From the NCBI RefSeq assembly GCF_001039355.2, contig NW_019775384.1:288332-352331 (forward strand): a DNA stretch of 64,000 nucleotides, read 5' to 3'. Origin of the DNA: Lingula anatina (lineage: Eukaryota; Brachiopoda; Lingulata; Lingulida; Lingulidae). A program made the translations under genes and the position numbers. Positions within the stretch are counted from its first letter, which is position 1, and each line of letters starts with the position of its first letter. This document shows positions 38,040 through 50,600 of the stretch, piece by piece. The notes below the pieces were generated by a model. That model saw nothing but the letters and a program-made list of their open reading frames with translations. It was not told the DNA's origin and did no database searches.

Positions 38040-41000
38040 CTAAGGCATCATGCGCAGAGCACCATCCAGACGTATAGTCTCTCCATTCAGGTACGGGTTC
38101 TCTACTATGCACTGAACCATGTGAGCATAAACATCTGGGTCTCCCAGCATTGGTGGGAATGGCACACTCTTGGCAAGAACATCCTGGACTTTATCTGGTA
38201 ACTTCATCAAGAGGGGCGTCTTAAATAAACCTGAAAAAAATATTCAAATAAATAATCAATAAAACAGAGAAAAAAAAAAGAATAAAGAGACTTTAAATTG
38301 ACAGTACTGTGACAATGCTCCAGGGTTTATGTCTCATATTTCAGCCAAAAAAAAACAAAATTAAAGTTTTCTCTTAAACCAAATTTACTAACACCATTTA
38401 CATTGAATTGGGTATTACCTGGTGCTATGGTAACGACTCTTATCCCCAAGAGAGACAGGTCCCTGGCCATCGGTAAACACATCCCTATTATCCCTCCTTT
38501 ACTGGCCGAATACGCCACCTGTCCAGTTTGACCCTCATAGCCAGCCACACTGGACGTGTTCACAATAACACCTCTCTGGCCATCGACTGTAGGTTCGTTG
38601 TCAAGCATTAATCCTGTAACAAGGCGGCAAACATTGAATGTCCCTACAGTGTTGACCTGAAATAATTTTAATGTGGTTATGGGTTGTTGTGGTTGAAAGC
38701 AAATGAAAAGATTACTTACCCCTGAGCAGATCTTGTTTTATCCATTAAAAACATTTAGAAACTACAGCTGTTTTGATCACAGAAATGAAAAATGAAAACA
38801 TTTTTTCACAGTGATTGTGTTTAAATTTTAAATATGCAGTTAACTGCGGCTGAAAGAAAAAAGTGATACTGGAAGTCCAATTCTTAAACTCCTTATTGAA
38901 ACCAAGTGTTTGCTGAAGAATCAAATTCGATTTCATCCTAAGATACATTTTATGGTTGCCTTTTCCACTTGTCACTCGTTTACATTTTTCATGTATCAGT
39001 CAATTTCATTGCAGATAATTATTGTTTTTTAGACCATCCACCTAAATGTAAAATAAATGTTATCCTTCATTACATGATAAAGTAAACACGATTTTAATTT
39101 AAAGACTACAGAGATACTGGTTTGTCATGAATCAAAATGTATCACAGAGCTTACCTTTATAACTTCTTCAAATGCTTCCAGTGAATGCGGTCTTGCCTTT
39201 CCCTTGTTGTAAGTTTTGATGGCAATCCCTATGCCTGCACAATTGACAGCAACATCGAGTTTCCCAAACTCTTTCTTAGCCATCTCCACAGCTGCAGAAA
39301 CGTCACTCTCAGAGGTGACCTGAAAGGGAAACTGGTTCTACAAAATCTGCCATGGCCGAACTAGTGCCACGGGGTGGGTGCATGGGGTGCATAGGGTGGG
39401 GTGGGTGGGGTGCATGGGGTGAGTGGGGTAGATGGGTTGGGGTATGAATATAGTGCATAGGTGGGTCAGTCTTGACATTTTGTCATTTTTCCTATTTACC
39501 AAAAAGAAGTACACTCAAAATAATATGGCATGGGGTTACTACACATCATCAAGGCTTTTAGTTTCTCCATTCTTAGTGTGCCTATAAAATATAACCCAGT
39601 TTCTGAGCTACTGAATTCCCCAATTTCAGTGTGTATTAAAGGGGCTTGAAGTGAAAGATTATGCATACCAAACCAAGTGAATGCTTCTACTTTTACTTTT
39701 AACTTCAAGCATATGCTTTTACATTTTGCTTCTGCTATATTTGCTTCATTTTTATGCATACGGCCCAATGAAAGCATACTAGTATCTTAAAATAAATCAT
39801 ATTACGTATGAGCGTAAGTTATGCATATTTCTCATGCCATTTATTAGCACATATAGTACATATCATAGGAATGGTTAAACCATGAAAATTCAAGCCTACA
39901 GGTTACATGAAGTCTACTTTATTTTCACCTAGCTGGAACATGCAGCACAATTAATAATTCAATAATAATAATAAAAAAATTTAAATAAAACTTACATCTG
40001 CAGGAGCAAAGACACATGGCTTGCCAAGATCTTCAGCAATCTTGTTCCCATCGGAACTAGGGAGGTCAACAAGGACAACTTTGGCACCTTCACGAATAAA
40101 CCTTTGAACTGTCCCACAGCCAAGACCAGAAGCCCCACCTGTTACCAAGGCAACCATTCCCTGATAGACATAACAATGAGGATCATTCATGAATAACATA
40201 TTGATCAGGCTTAAAATCCATCACTGTGCACAGATGATTTTGCTGGGGGAAAGAGGGAGAGCTTGCTTACTATTGCATTGCATGTCTTAACTGTTGCATA
40301 CAGGTACTTTTTTAGGAAGGGGGGGGGAAGGAGTAAGAATTGTAGGCTGTGTTCAGAACAGAAGTTATTATAATAGCAAGATTGATCTATCTCAGTGGGG
40401 ATTTTCACAGTCATGGAATCAGCTTAATTGTCTGGCATGCCCCCTCGCAAAGCACCATGAACAACATCATGCACCACAAAGTTTTCCCCGACTTTCCTTA
40501 AGTTCTTTAAGTTATGAGGAGGCATGCAAGACAATTGTGCTGATTACACTGACTGCCCCTTAGTGAGAATCCCCACTGAAGTAGATTGATCTTGCTAGTA
40601 CAATAACTACACTGTGAACACAGCTTTAAATTATATGTACCGGTACAGTATAGACTCATCTCAAACTTGAAAGGATTTAAAGGGCTAACCAAAAAGAAGC
40701 TTTTGAGTCTGACGTAATATATTTGCTATAGGTAATATATGACTTACGGCATTTTTGTACACGTAGTAAAGTTTGACTTTAAAAAGTCCACTTTCTCAGA
40801 AAAAAATCCCCTCTCCCCCTCTTCTCTTTGAAATTGCTGGCTACAGGCTTGGTGCGATGCGTGCGTGCATGTGTAAGTGTGTGGGTGTGGACGGGGGGCA
40901 CATGAGACAATCTAAACAATGACTGGCCTTGTATGCAGGCATGAGACATGGTGGCATTCTTATAATATTTATAAATATTTAAACGTTTAAAAACACATTG

Positions 41001-41347
41001 AATATTAATTTTAAGGGCTTTAACTTGATGTAGTTTGTTACATTTTTTTTTTTTTTTGAGAAAACGACTACATCTTTTGGAGCGTTATAAAAACAGTGAA
41101 TTGAAAAACTTGGCAAGCAAGGATAAACAATCTGAAATATGATTCATGGACTTTGTGGTACTCATGGTCACACTCGTGTTACTGTAAGGTGCACGTGGAG
41201 TTGGGTCACTGCAACTAACTTGCGTAAGCAGAGAAATAAAGACAATAATGAAAACGAAGTAACCTTAAATGTTCATATAAAAACATAAAATGATAAGCAC
41301 AGTGACTATATAACAGTCTTTACCTTTAGTTTCGCTATTTGTGACAT
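38040..41347 (-). CDS. HSD17B10: 3-hydroxyacyl-CoA dehydrogenase type 2 (17beta-HSD10)
   Basis: Five exons in transcript order: 41347-41324, 40160-39996, 39319-39155, 38656-38419 and 38230-38040, giving 260 residues against 261 in human. It is a short-chain dehydrogenase of the mitochondrial matrix that uses NAD to oxidise 2-methyl-3-hydroxybutyryl-CoA in isoleucine breakdown, acts on some steroids, and in animals is also a subunit of mitochondrial tRNA methyltransferase and RNase P. TGGASGLG at residues 15-22 is the cofactor loop, LVDLPSSDG continues the NAD-binding site, NCAG follows, and Ser154, Tyr167 and Lys171 (YSASK) form the catalytic set. The end [17 protein letters not shown] is typical. 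The N terminus MSQIAKLKG is short, as in the family, which keeps its targeting signal in the fold. It is head-to-head with the sortilin gene, 294 bases between start codons. Confidence 0.96.
39360..39444. repeat. GGGGTG(CAT)-type minisatellite
   Basis: Irregular G-rich repeats of GGGGTGGGTGCAT and variants, in intron 2 of HSD17B10 about 40 bases upstream of the exon 39155-39319 acceptor on the minus strand. On the minus strand this is a C-rich tract. Runs of G could form quadruplexes on the plus strand; no test is possible here. Confidence 0.8.
40346..40624. mobile_element. Foldback element in HSD17B10 intron 1
   Basis: Two arms of about 105 bases are inverted copies: GCTGTGTTCA at the left end and TGAACACAGC at the right. 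Inside each arm are AGCAAGAT, GATCTA and AGTGGGGAT blocks. The AGTGGGGAT-TCTCAC part resembles the interior of the GATCGATC MITEs at 13578 and 29974, so the families are probably related. It has no coding capacity. Confidence 0.7.
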
Positions 41348-41641
41348 TTTGGGTACCTTTGCCCGAAAATTGTTTATCTGTTAAGCTTGTCTTGCCAAGA
41401 GAGTCCCACATATTAACACAATTTTAACTTTTCAACTTTTCAATATATTCATATTCACACCAAAAGAAATTAAAATCGTTCAACATTCACAAACATTAGA
41501 AAAACGAAAAATGGACTAGATATATGACAGTAAAGAGAGGCAAAGATCAATAAATCAAGGCTCGTCATGGATGGCATATCAAGATGGTGCTGACATCTTG
41601 AGCCACCTGTTTCACGTGACTAGTCACAACATACCCGTAAA
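41348..41641. promoter_or_regulatory. Head-to-head promoter region, HSD17B10 and sortilin
   Basis: Only 294 bases separate the two start codons, so both core promoters and 5' UTRs must fit here or overlap. TTCACGTGAC at 41611-41620 matches the lysosomal CLEAR element (GTCACGTGAC) at 9 of 10 bases and overlaps a 12-base perfect palindrome, GTGACTAGTCAC (41616-41627). AAGATGGTG at 41581 resembles a YY1 site. No TATA box is seen at a convincing place. Confidence 0.6.
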
Positions 41642-44600
41642 ATGGCGTTCAAGGAAGGAGGACTAGTTTTGCTTTTATTATGCGACATAATTTGTATCCA
41701 GAAATGCTGTTCGCTTGACATTCATATGGAGAAGACGCAAAAAATGAAAGACTCATCGGTGCAGAATTATTTGAGGAGTACAGACGAGTTGACTCGCGTG
41801 AAAAGAGATTATGATCTGAACCTTCCAGGAAGAAATCAGCGATTTCGTCGTGATGCAGAGGACACGACGTGTGAGCAGCAGAAAAACCAGCTAGATTTTA
41901 CAACTCCAGACTTTGTGAACACGGTAAAATATATTTTTCTAGCGTTTTCAGTATATGGGAGTTTAATGAGAGTGCTTTTCATTTATTATTACATATTCAG
42001 ATTCAGATTATTGCGGAAGTTTCACAGCCGTGGGCTTAGGTTAACATGCATTCCTGAAGCATATAACTCTGACAGACTTGATATGATATTGCCAGCCAAT
42101 AGGGCCTATGGTTGGGAAATGGCACACAATGTATGTATAATTGATGTTTAGATTTATTCCGATTTGTTTTCAGCACCAGTTTGTGAATGAAACCAAAGCG
42201 AGCATGGCCCTAGCGTGGGCAGGCGACAATTCTGGGGTAAGTTAAAGTAGTTTTGGTTTCACTATCAAGTCTTATTAATACCGCCATGGCAGGAAAGCAC
42301 TTGTTGAGTAATAAGTGGCAGGCAACAGAAACTGAAGAGAGAAATTTTAAAGTACAAAGACTAGTCGATTGGATTACAAGCAAAATATTCTGCAACTTTT
42401 ATGGGATTTGAATATTTCATTGTCATGTCCCTTTCCATAATTTATTACAGATGATAAATATAAATAAACATAATTCAGAATGGCTTATTTATCACATGGG
42501 ATAAAATTCTCTGAAAATCAATTAGACATTAAAAGTAAAGAAAAAACTCTTGGAATAGTAAGTATATTTAATTTTTTTTAAATCCAAACAGTAGATATTA
42601 TACATGGTTGGGATATTTTAAATGAGACATTTCTATATCTAATTTGAATTTTTCCAGGTCATATTGGTTGCAGTCACAGAAGAAATGGGGAATTTGGCTA
42701 GGCCATCTGTCCTATATAGAAGGTGAGATAGGGGTAACATAGGTAGAGGTTTATATGTGTGTCTGCGTCCTTGAACACAAACTGATCCATGATTTATTTT
42801 TATGTTTTCATAGCTTGTCGGGAGTATAGGTATCATTTTGAAATGGGGTGTTCAAATTAATTTTCCAACTGATACGCCTTCTAAGCTCCAACGGCCCCGA
42901 AGAATATTTTTTTAATGAATGTTAAAAATTGAAATAAGGACAAAGTGCAAAAGACAGTTGGATAGTTACCTGTCCAAAGACCTGTAGCTTTTCCATCTGC
43001 TGGTATAAATGGCAGTGTACAACTAATACTTGAAGTTACACAACTTATGACAATATGCTATTCTGGGGTAGCGTTTACACTCGCCTATTTAACGAAGTGC
43101 TAGAGCTGACTTAAACTGGCAAAACAAAAAGGGCTTGATTTGACTCGTTGTAGTCAAATTAACACCATTTGGATAACAAGTTGTCAAAAAAGTGGCGATT
43201 TAGCTAAACAAACAAACAAAAAAAAAATGCTAACGCTACCCCAGCTGTTGTTTATGTGGCTCACAAACTTACCATACTGTATATAACCTGGTGTTAAACT
43301 TTTTATTTTGACTTCTGAATTCAGCACCAACTTTGGCAGATCATTTGAAGACATCAACTCTCGCATTAACAATGTCATCATGAGAAAAGACAATGGGCTG
43401 CAGAAAAATCCTAATGATGCTAATAATGTAAGCTGTATTCCATCTTTTAATTTACTCAGCACTCATATTCTACTGTTACATTTTTTTGCTGCAGTGGTTT
43501 TACTTATATACATGTACTTAATGTTTTGATTTATTATCACTGAAGCAGTTTGCAGCAGACTTAATGCACAGACCTGTATACTTTAAGCGTGTTTGATATT
43601 ACTGTTAAAAGGTTTTAACATAAGGGTAAAAAAGTGCACTTTGCTTATGTAAATGACTATAAAAGGAAAAATTACATCTTATCTGCATTTTGAATCTTTG
43701 ATGTTAAAATTTGGCCGAGCATTTCTAAGGCAAAGAGCACAGTCTCTTTCCTTTTGAATATGCATGAGAAAAGCACTGAAATCTATCCTTTTAATTTTTT
43801 TTTTTCAGATATTTATTGTTGCACACAACCTCACTGGGGATGTATCTGACCTGTATATTACCCAGGACGGTGGCTCCACCTTTAGCCATTTTACTATGCC
43901 TTTCATCCTTCGCGATGAAATGCTATTTCACCCTAGTAACAATAATCTCATACTTGCCCAAAAAATAGGATATTCTTCCAAGGTAGGTTATCCAATTTAA
44001 CATCTTACATTAAAAAGAAAGTGACAAGTTTGGATTGAGCAGTGATTGCATAGTTTATACATAAGACATAAAAAGGTGTGCATTTAATTTGTGTATGAAA
44101 AAGATGTAACATGTCAGAGCTCTATTATTCATCATGTCACAAATTTTATTGAAAATTAAGGCTCTATAATGGATAGTGCAGTTCTGTTTGATCTCTCTGC
44201 TATATAATTTAAAAAATTTGTAAAAAAAAATTAAATGAAATGAGATGTGGCACTAGTCTGAATAAAAACAGTTAAAAAAATGCACGAAAGTTTGGAGTCA
44301 GTGAGGGAAGAGGGGCATCTGGCCACAATGGAATATATTAATCATTGCGTAGCATTATGAGTGTCTTAAAAGAAACGCCCATTGCATATTAGCATACTGA
44401 ATGGATATTATGATTCCTCATAATGTTTAATTTTAATTTTTTTTTTTTTTAATTTTAATTTAAAGATAATTTTGTCAAGAAGTAATTCACACCATACCAT
44501 GCCTTGTTTCTAAAATGTCTTTCAGGATTTGTACCTCTCTCAAGACGGAGGTAGAACCTGGCGCTTAATCCATACTGATATTGTTAAGTACAAATGGTGA

Positions 44601-47600
44601 GTAAGATTGCACTGTGCCAATGTTTGATGTGTGACTATGGGGGTCATTTGAAGTAGCTCAGAGTCTCACATCTTGGTGCAAAATCAGGCGAGATTTTCGA
44701 AGATTTGGAGAGAGTCGAGTCAGAAATAATGGCGGACTAGTGAGTGATGTGGCCAGAAATGGAAACTGGCAAAATTTACCCAAAGATATTTTTCTGGAAA
44801 TTTTCTGTTAAGTTCTGTAGAATCACAGTCTGCAGTCTATTATTCAACTGTATTCTTGCACATTTTCTTGTCTCAAAGGAACTTACTTTTGCATTGTTGA
44901 CTGCAAGGTTTAAGGCTACCTCTAAAACTAGGAAGGAGGGAGAGGGTTGTTATGGTAATGCTAATCAAAGGCCAATGAAGGGGAAATGTATCATAAAATA
45001 TCTTCTCTTAGACATTAAGCAAGATTTGCTTACCAGACAGTCAATCTAAGGTTCCAGTGATACAGTCTCAGACCCATAGCCAGCAATTTCAAAGGGAAGA
45101 GGGGGGGAGGTCTTTTTCCGAAAATGTGGACCCTTTACAATGTAACCTTTGTGTACCTTTATCAAGTTTTACCCAGACTGGACCTTTTCCTGACAAAAGG
45201 GCGTTTCTTTGGAAAAACCCCAACCCCCCACCCCCACCCCCACCCCACCCCCACCCCCACCCCCCCTCCTGTACTGGTATAGTCTGAGAGATAAACAACT
45301 TCATAGCCTGACTGTTATGTAATAGAGTGGCCCAAGTGCAGCCTCCTTAAAGATGCATTGGAAGTCAATTTTTTTTTGCAACAAAAACCAAGCAAATGTC
45401 ACCATGCAAACAGCAGGAAGAGAACATGTGGAAAACTTGTGAAAGATAGTATATACCCTTGAAAGTGCTTTTTAACCTCTCCCAGTGAATTGGATAAGTT
45501 CAGTAAACTATACCACTCAAAGTGAAAAGGGCCCAATACTTATCAATTCATAGATATATACATGTGGGATGTGACTGTGCTTTTAAGTCACATGCAAGTG
45601 TGTTATATAGTTCTAAGCCAGACTGTACAAATAATGAATAATTTACTTGATTTACAACCAGTAATATTTGGAAGGATCTGATAATTTGAATACATTCAGC
45701 CTCAGCCTAGTATTATGAAGCAAAGCATAATAAATTTATATATAATTTTGGTGTAGTGGAATTCACTCAATATAGGAGGCTAGTCTCAGGTACATGATGT
45801 ATTTTCACTTGAAACAAAAACATGAAAAAAAAAGTGTTGGTGCATATAATGTAAGTTGCTTACTTCTGAAATGATATTATTCTAACTGTGTGCTTTCTAG
45901 CATGTAATAACCCATTACCAAATAAATTTTGGAAAATAAGTGTTAAAAAGTTAAACGGTTTTGCCAGATTAGATGTGTGTCAACTTGCACAATGTTGACA
46001 ATAAGAAATCTGTATTACTTTCATGTGAGTCGAGATACACTAAATCAAAATTTACCAGCTGCCAGTTTATAAATACTTGATGCATCAGGTCCATGCTGCA
46101 TTATTGCTTTTAAGTCCTTATTTTAACTATGATAGGGGCTTAATGCACAGCATCTATGTTATTCATTTATGTCATGTTTTCATTATGCTAAGTAAGGGCC
46201 CACTTTTGTATTATTAACAATGTTTATATCTGTATCTTATTTCACAGCACAGAGCATGATGACAACTGAATTTATTATTAATACAAGAGATCAGACAAAA
46301 GAATATAAGATCTAGTCTAAGAGTAGTGTGAATATTGTTGCCAAAGATATAAGAGATGAAAGAGGCTGAAAAAAAGATATTAAACATTCAATTTACATAA
46401 ACTATCATTATATACATTAAAACATAAACAGGTTTACAGTTTAAAGACTTCAAATGAAGTGTTATCCTCTTCAGTTAATAACTAAAAATGTCTATGAAGC
46501 CTCAGTAAGTCATGGTCACCTTCATGTTTATGTTGATGAGAAATATAGTTTGATAATATATGATATGATAGCATTGACTTGGCTTAAACCCAGGTTTTAA
46601 TGGCTGATGTTTCATTATTTTCAGGGATCCTAATGGAGCCCCGGGTTTTGAGAACGCCATCTATGCTACGTATGACAAACCCTCTATTCTCACTTCTATA
46701 TTTGGAGGTATGTAATGGGCTGTTTTAATATGTTCTGAGGTGGTATTTCATGAGAAGAAGCAAACTGTTTTACAGACACTGTGATACTCAAAAAGAGTAA
46801 GTGTCTGGTGAACAATTTGTTTTGCCACTTTTTTTCCTGTATTTTATTTTCTCTCCAGGTATCATTTCAAAATCCTATGACTACCAGCTGTTGAGGAGTA
46901 CTGACTTGGGGGCAAACTGGAAGATGGTGAATGAACACATCTACGAGTTTGGAGTTCAGGGAAAATTCCTTTTCACTTCAGTGAACCAACAGGGATCTGT
47001 AAGTTGATGTATTAAGTTTTTTATTACGACAAATATTGTTGTCAGTGTAAATTAAATAAACAACTAACCAACAGAAGACTTTGAGATGAACCAGGTTCAG
47101 TTTTAGATTTTGTTACTGTATGTTCTTTCTATATGTTAATTTATTTGTTTTTGTGTTATTATAACCGGATTGCTTCCAGTGATATCTGATTTACCTAGAG
47201 CTGTATAAAGTTTTATAAAGTTTTAGTGTAATGACCTGCTGCACAAATATTTCAGTACCAGAGGGCGCTTGAAGTCTCCACTGACGGCGGCGAGTCGTGG
47301 AATGGTGTCCAGGTTCCCACTGTCACCGAAGACAGGGTAAGAGTCTCAGACCTGTTGCCATTACCTAGAAATATTGATGTTTTTAACAAGCTTAAAGAAA
47401 TTCCACAATATGTCTCACAGTCTCCTATTTTGATGTTGATACCAGAAGATGAGGATAATTATCTTTTGTCAAGTTAGTTAGGTTTATGGCTAAAAGTGTT
47501 CTTGGGAGTAGTGAAAACTTAAAAATATTGAAAAACAAAAATATAGGAGTGAGTGATGTGCTTGAAATTTGATTGATTCCAAGGATTCTCAAAATACACT

Positions 47601-50600
47601 GCCATGACAGTTAGTGGGAGCATTTTCTTTTTTAAAAAAATAGACATTTTTAAAGGAAAAATATCAAGGTATACGTTGTGAACTCTAAAATTAAGTTTCC
47701 TAAGAGGTTGCAAGTGTGCAACATGAAATAGTCACTTAACTTTTATTTCCTCTGTTGTTTTAGTTCTATTCAATTCTTGATATGAGTGAAGGAATGATTT
47801 TTCTGCACGTGGACAAACCAGGGGGTATGTACACCTTTTATAGATTATGTCAGATTGTTTGTCTATACAAATGATAATTAAAGTTGTAGAAATATACAGT
47901 TAAAGTTTGTTCATTTTGTTGCTTAATATTGAATGTAGTTCACAACTTATAAGAAAAAATGTCAGAAATTAACCATTTTTTGCATGACATGCGGATTTTT
48001 GAAGAATAAAAAGATTCTTTAATTTTAATTCTCTATTTTGGATGTCCAATCTACAGAGTTATGTGAAACAAGTGTAATGATGTGCTATAATAATGGCCTA
48101 GATATACTTCAATGTTTTACAGTTAATTTTTTTCTCACTATTACAGACACTGGTCATGGTACTCTATATATCTCTGATTCATCAGGAATCGTCTTCACAG
48201 AATCTCTAGAAAAGCATCTCTATCCAAACTACCTAGATCTCACAGACTTCTACAAGGTTATTAAGACGTCATTTTTATTTGAAAATTAATTTAAAAGTGA
48301 ATTCGGATAGTTTACATTCACAGGAGGAGTGAAGTTTTTTAATTGGTTTCTCAATGTACAAAGGATTTTATAGCTTGATCATGTACAATGTTGCAGAAGG
48401 ATGGATTGTCAGATTTTTTTTTTTAAATTGCACAGTAGAACTAAGAACAGTTGCATTATATTCTGGAAGTTATTTTACTGAGAAAATTCCAAAATCTATC
48501 ATGAGTCTTTGAAAGCATGAAGAATTTTGAAATGCAGCAGATTACAAGATGCCGTGAATGCCAAAACTCTTTAAAATACACAATTGTGTTTGTGACAGTC
48601 ATGTGCTATTTGCTGGGAAATTATTGCATCAGTTTGTAAAAAAAATTCGCTCTCTACTCCAGGTTGAGTCCATGCGAGGTGTTTACATCGCCAGTCAGAT
48701 GTCAGATGATAACAGCATCCACAGTATGATCTCGTTTGACAGAGGGGCTGAGTGGAAACCTATTAAGGCACCACCTGGTGTCCCTTGCCACAAGGTATTC
48801 TCTTCACGTCTCGATATTTCAAATTTAAATTTCTCAAAAGCAAGTGGTGTTTCTTCAGTTAAGTCAGTGGATTATTCCATGTGTACATTTAGAATGACAC
48901 ATTTTTCTTTTTGGTAGAATAATTATCTTATTTAAAGATGTTATGCATGCTTCAATAGCATATTTATTCACATTATTAATATTTTGGTAAATATAATCAC
49001 CTTGAAAGCATATGTCTGGTATGTTAAGATTCTATCAGATGTTGCTTTAATGATGTGAAAATTGTTTTCGAGACATTGCTCTTTGTTGGCATAGTCAATG
49101 TTTTCATTGATGCATTTTATAAATATCTTACAAAATGTAATGTACTATTGCTGATGATTCATGAACTTGTTTGAAATTTGTTCCTTGTTGTTTAGGAATT
49201 TTAACTTCAATAAATTAATATATTTTTATGTGTTTATGTATTATCTTTTTATGAAATGTAAAGCTTCGGCATATGGATTGCTATTTTCTGTATAAATTAT
49301 TATTATTCTTGTTATTATTACTAGTACGCATTCTTGACTTGCATTTCCAGGCCTGTTACTTACAAATCCACAACCACTACAGCATAGCACGGAACATCCC
49401 AGCCAAGCCACCTCTTAGTAGCAAGAGTGCAGTGGGGATCATTCTGGCACATGGTCAGTGGCGTTTTTTTTGGGATTTAAGTATATGATGGCATTCTAAA
49501 TGGTGTTTTTTTTAAATGTTATTGCATTGTCTTATTGTTTAGGACTTGGTTTGTAGCTTGGTTGTGTGTAACTCATTTTTGTGCATGATTGTGGAATCTA
49601 TTTATCACAGTTGTGTGAATCTATTGTCTTTCATGGCATTCGGGGAGAATCATTGGTACAATGCTAAATTTCCTTTGTACAAGTGCTTTTCACTTACTGC
49701 CCGGTGTAAACTTAACATGTTCACACTTTTTTTTTCAAAATTTAAGTTTTGCCAACAGAATTTCATTGCCGTCTCTCACTAAGCTTCAGTGAATTCCATA
49801 AATTTATTTATTAGTCAAATAGTAGTTGTCAATGACTAGTTTTGCTTCATAATTTGATGGAAGCAACTCTCCCGTGGTACCTCTAACCCACCATATTTCC
49901 TCCCCCAGGTCATGTAGCCGACGCCCTGCAGAACACCCCACCAGATGTCTTTGTGTCTGATGACGGGGGCTATAACTGGATCAAGGTGACTGTTCACTAT
50001 TTTTTAAACTATTAAATATAGAATTTACAGGATTTACAAATACTGAAGACTCCTTTCGTTTCATTGTCCATCAGTAAGGCCATTTCAGACAAAAAAAAGG
50101 GTTAGACATCATCCAAGGACCAAATATGTTGTGAAATGCTATGATTTTATTAAGGTCAATACTTGCTTTTTCTGTTCTATTCTGTTCTGGGTCCTTTATA
50201 TTCTCAGTGCCCCAGAAAACCATCACCACTGCCAAATTGCCAATGAGGTTTAATTTAAAACTGATGTGAATGCACCTTTATATCCCCAGGTCCTGGACGG
50301 CCCCCAACATTACCAGATTGCCTGCTAGGTCTAATTTAAAACTGATGTGAACACATTTTATATATTCAGGCTCTGGACGGCCCCCACCATTTTTACCAGA
50401 TAGCCAACTAGGTCTAATTTAAAACTGATGAGAATGCTCCTTTCTATCCCCAGGCTCTGGACGGCCCCCACCATTACCAGATAGCTGACCAGGGGGGTCT
50501 GCTTGTGGCCATTCCATACAACACCAGTACCCCTAATATAGTGAAGTTTTCTACTGATGGAGGGCGCTGCTGGCACGAGCACAAGTTCACAGACGAGGTC

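Noticed and set aside
41924-42151. Extension of sortilin exon 1 to a stop at 42151
   Set aside because: The open frame runs on past a GTAAAA donor into hydrophobic intron translation; splicing to 42174 restores the conserved HQFVNETKASMALAW stretch.
45057-45304. Proline-rich and glycine-rich frames on opposite strands
   Set aside because: Both are translations of a CCCCCA repeat (about 45225-45266) in a sortilin intron.
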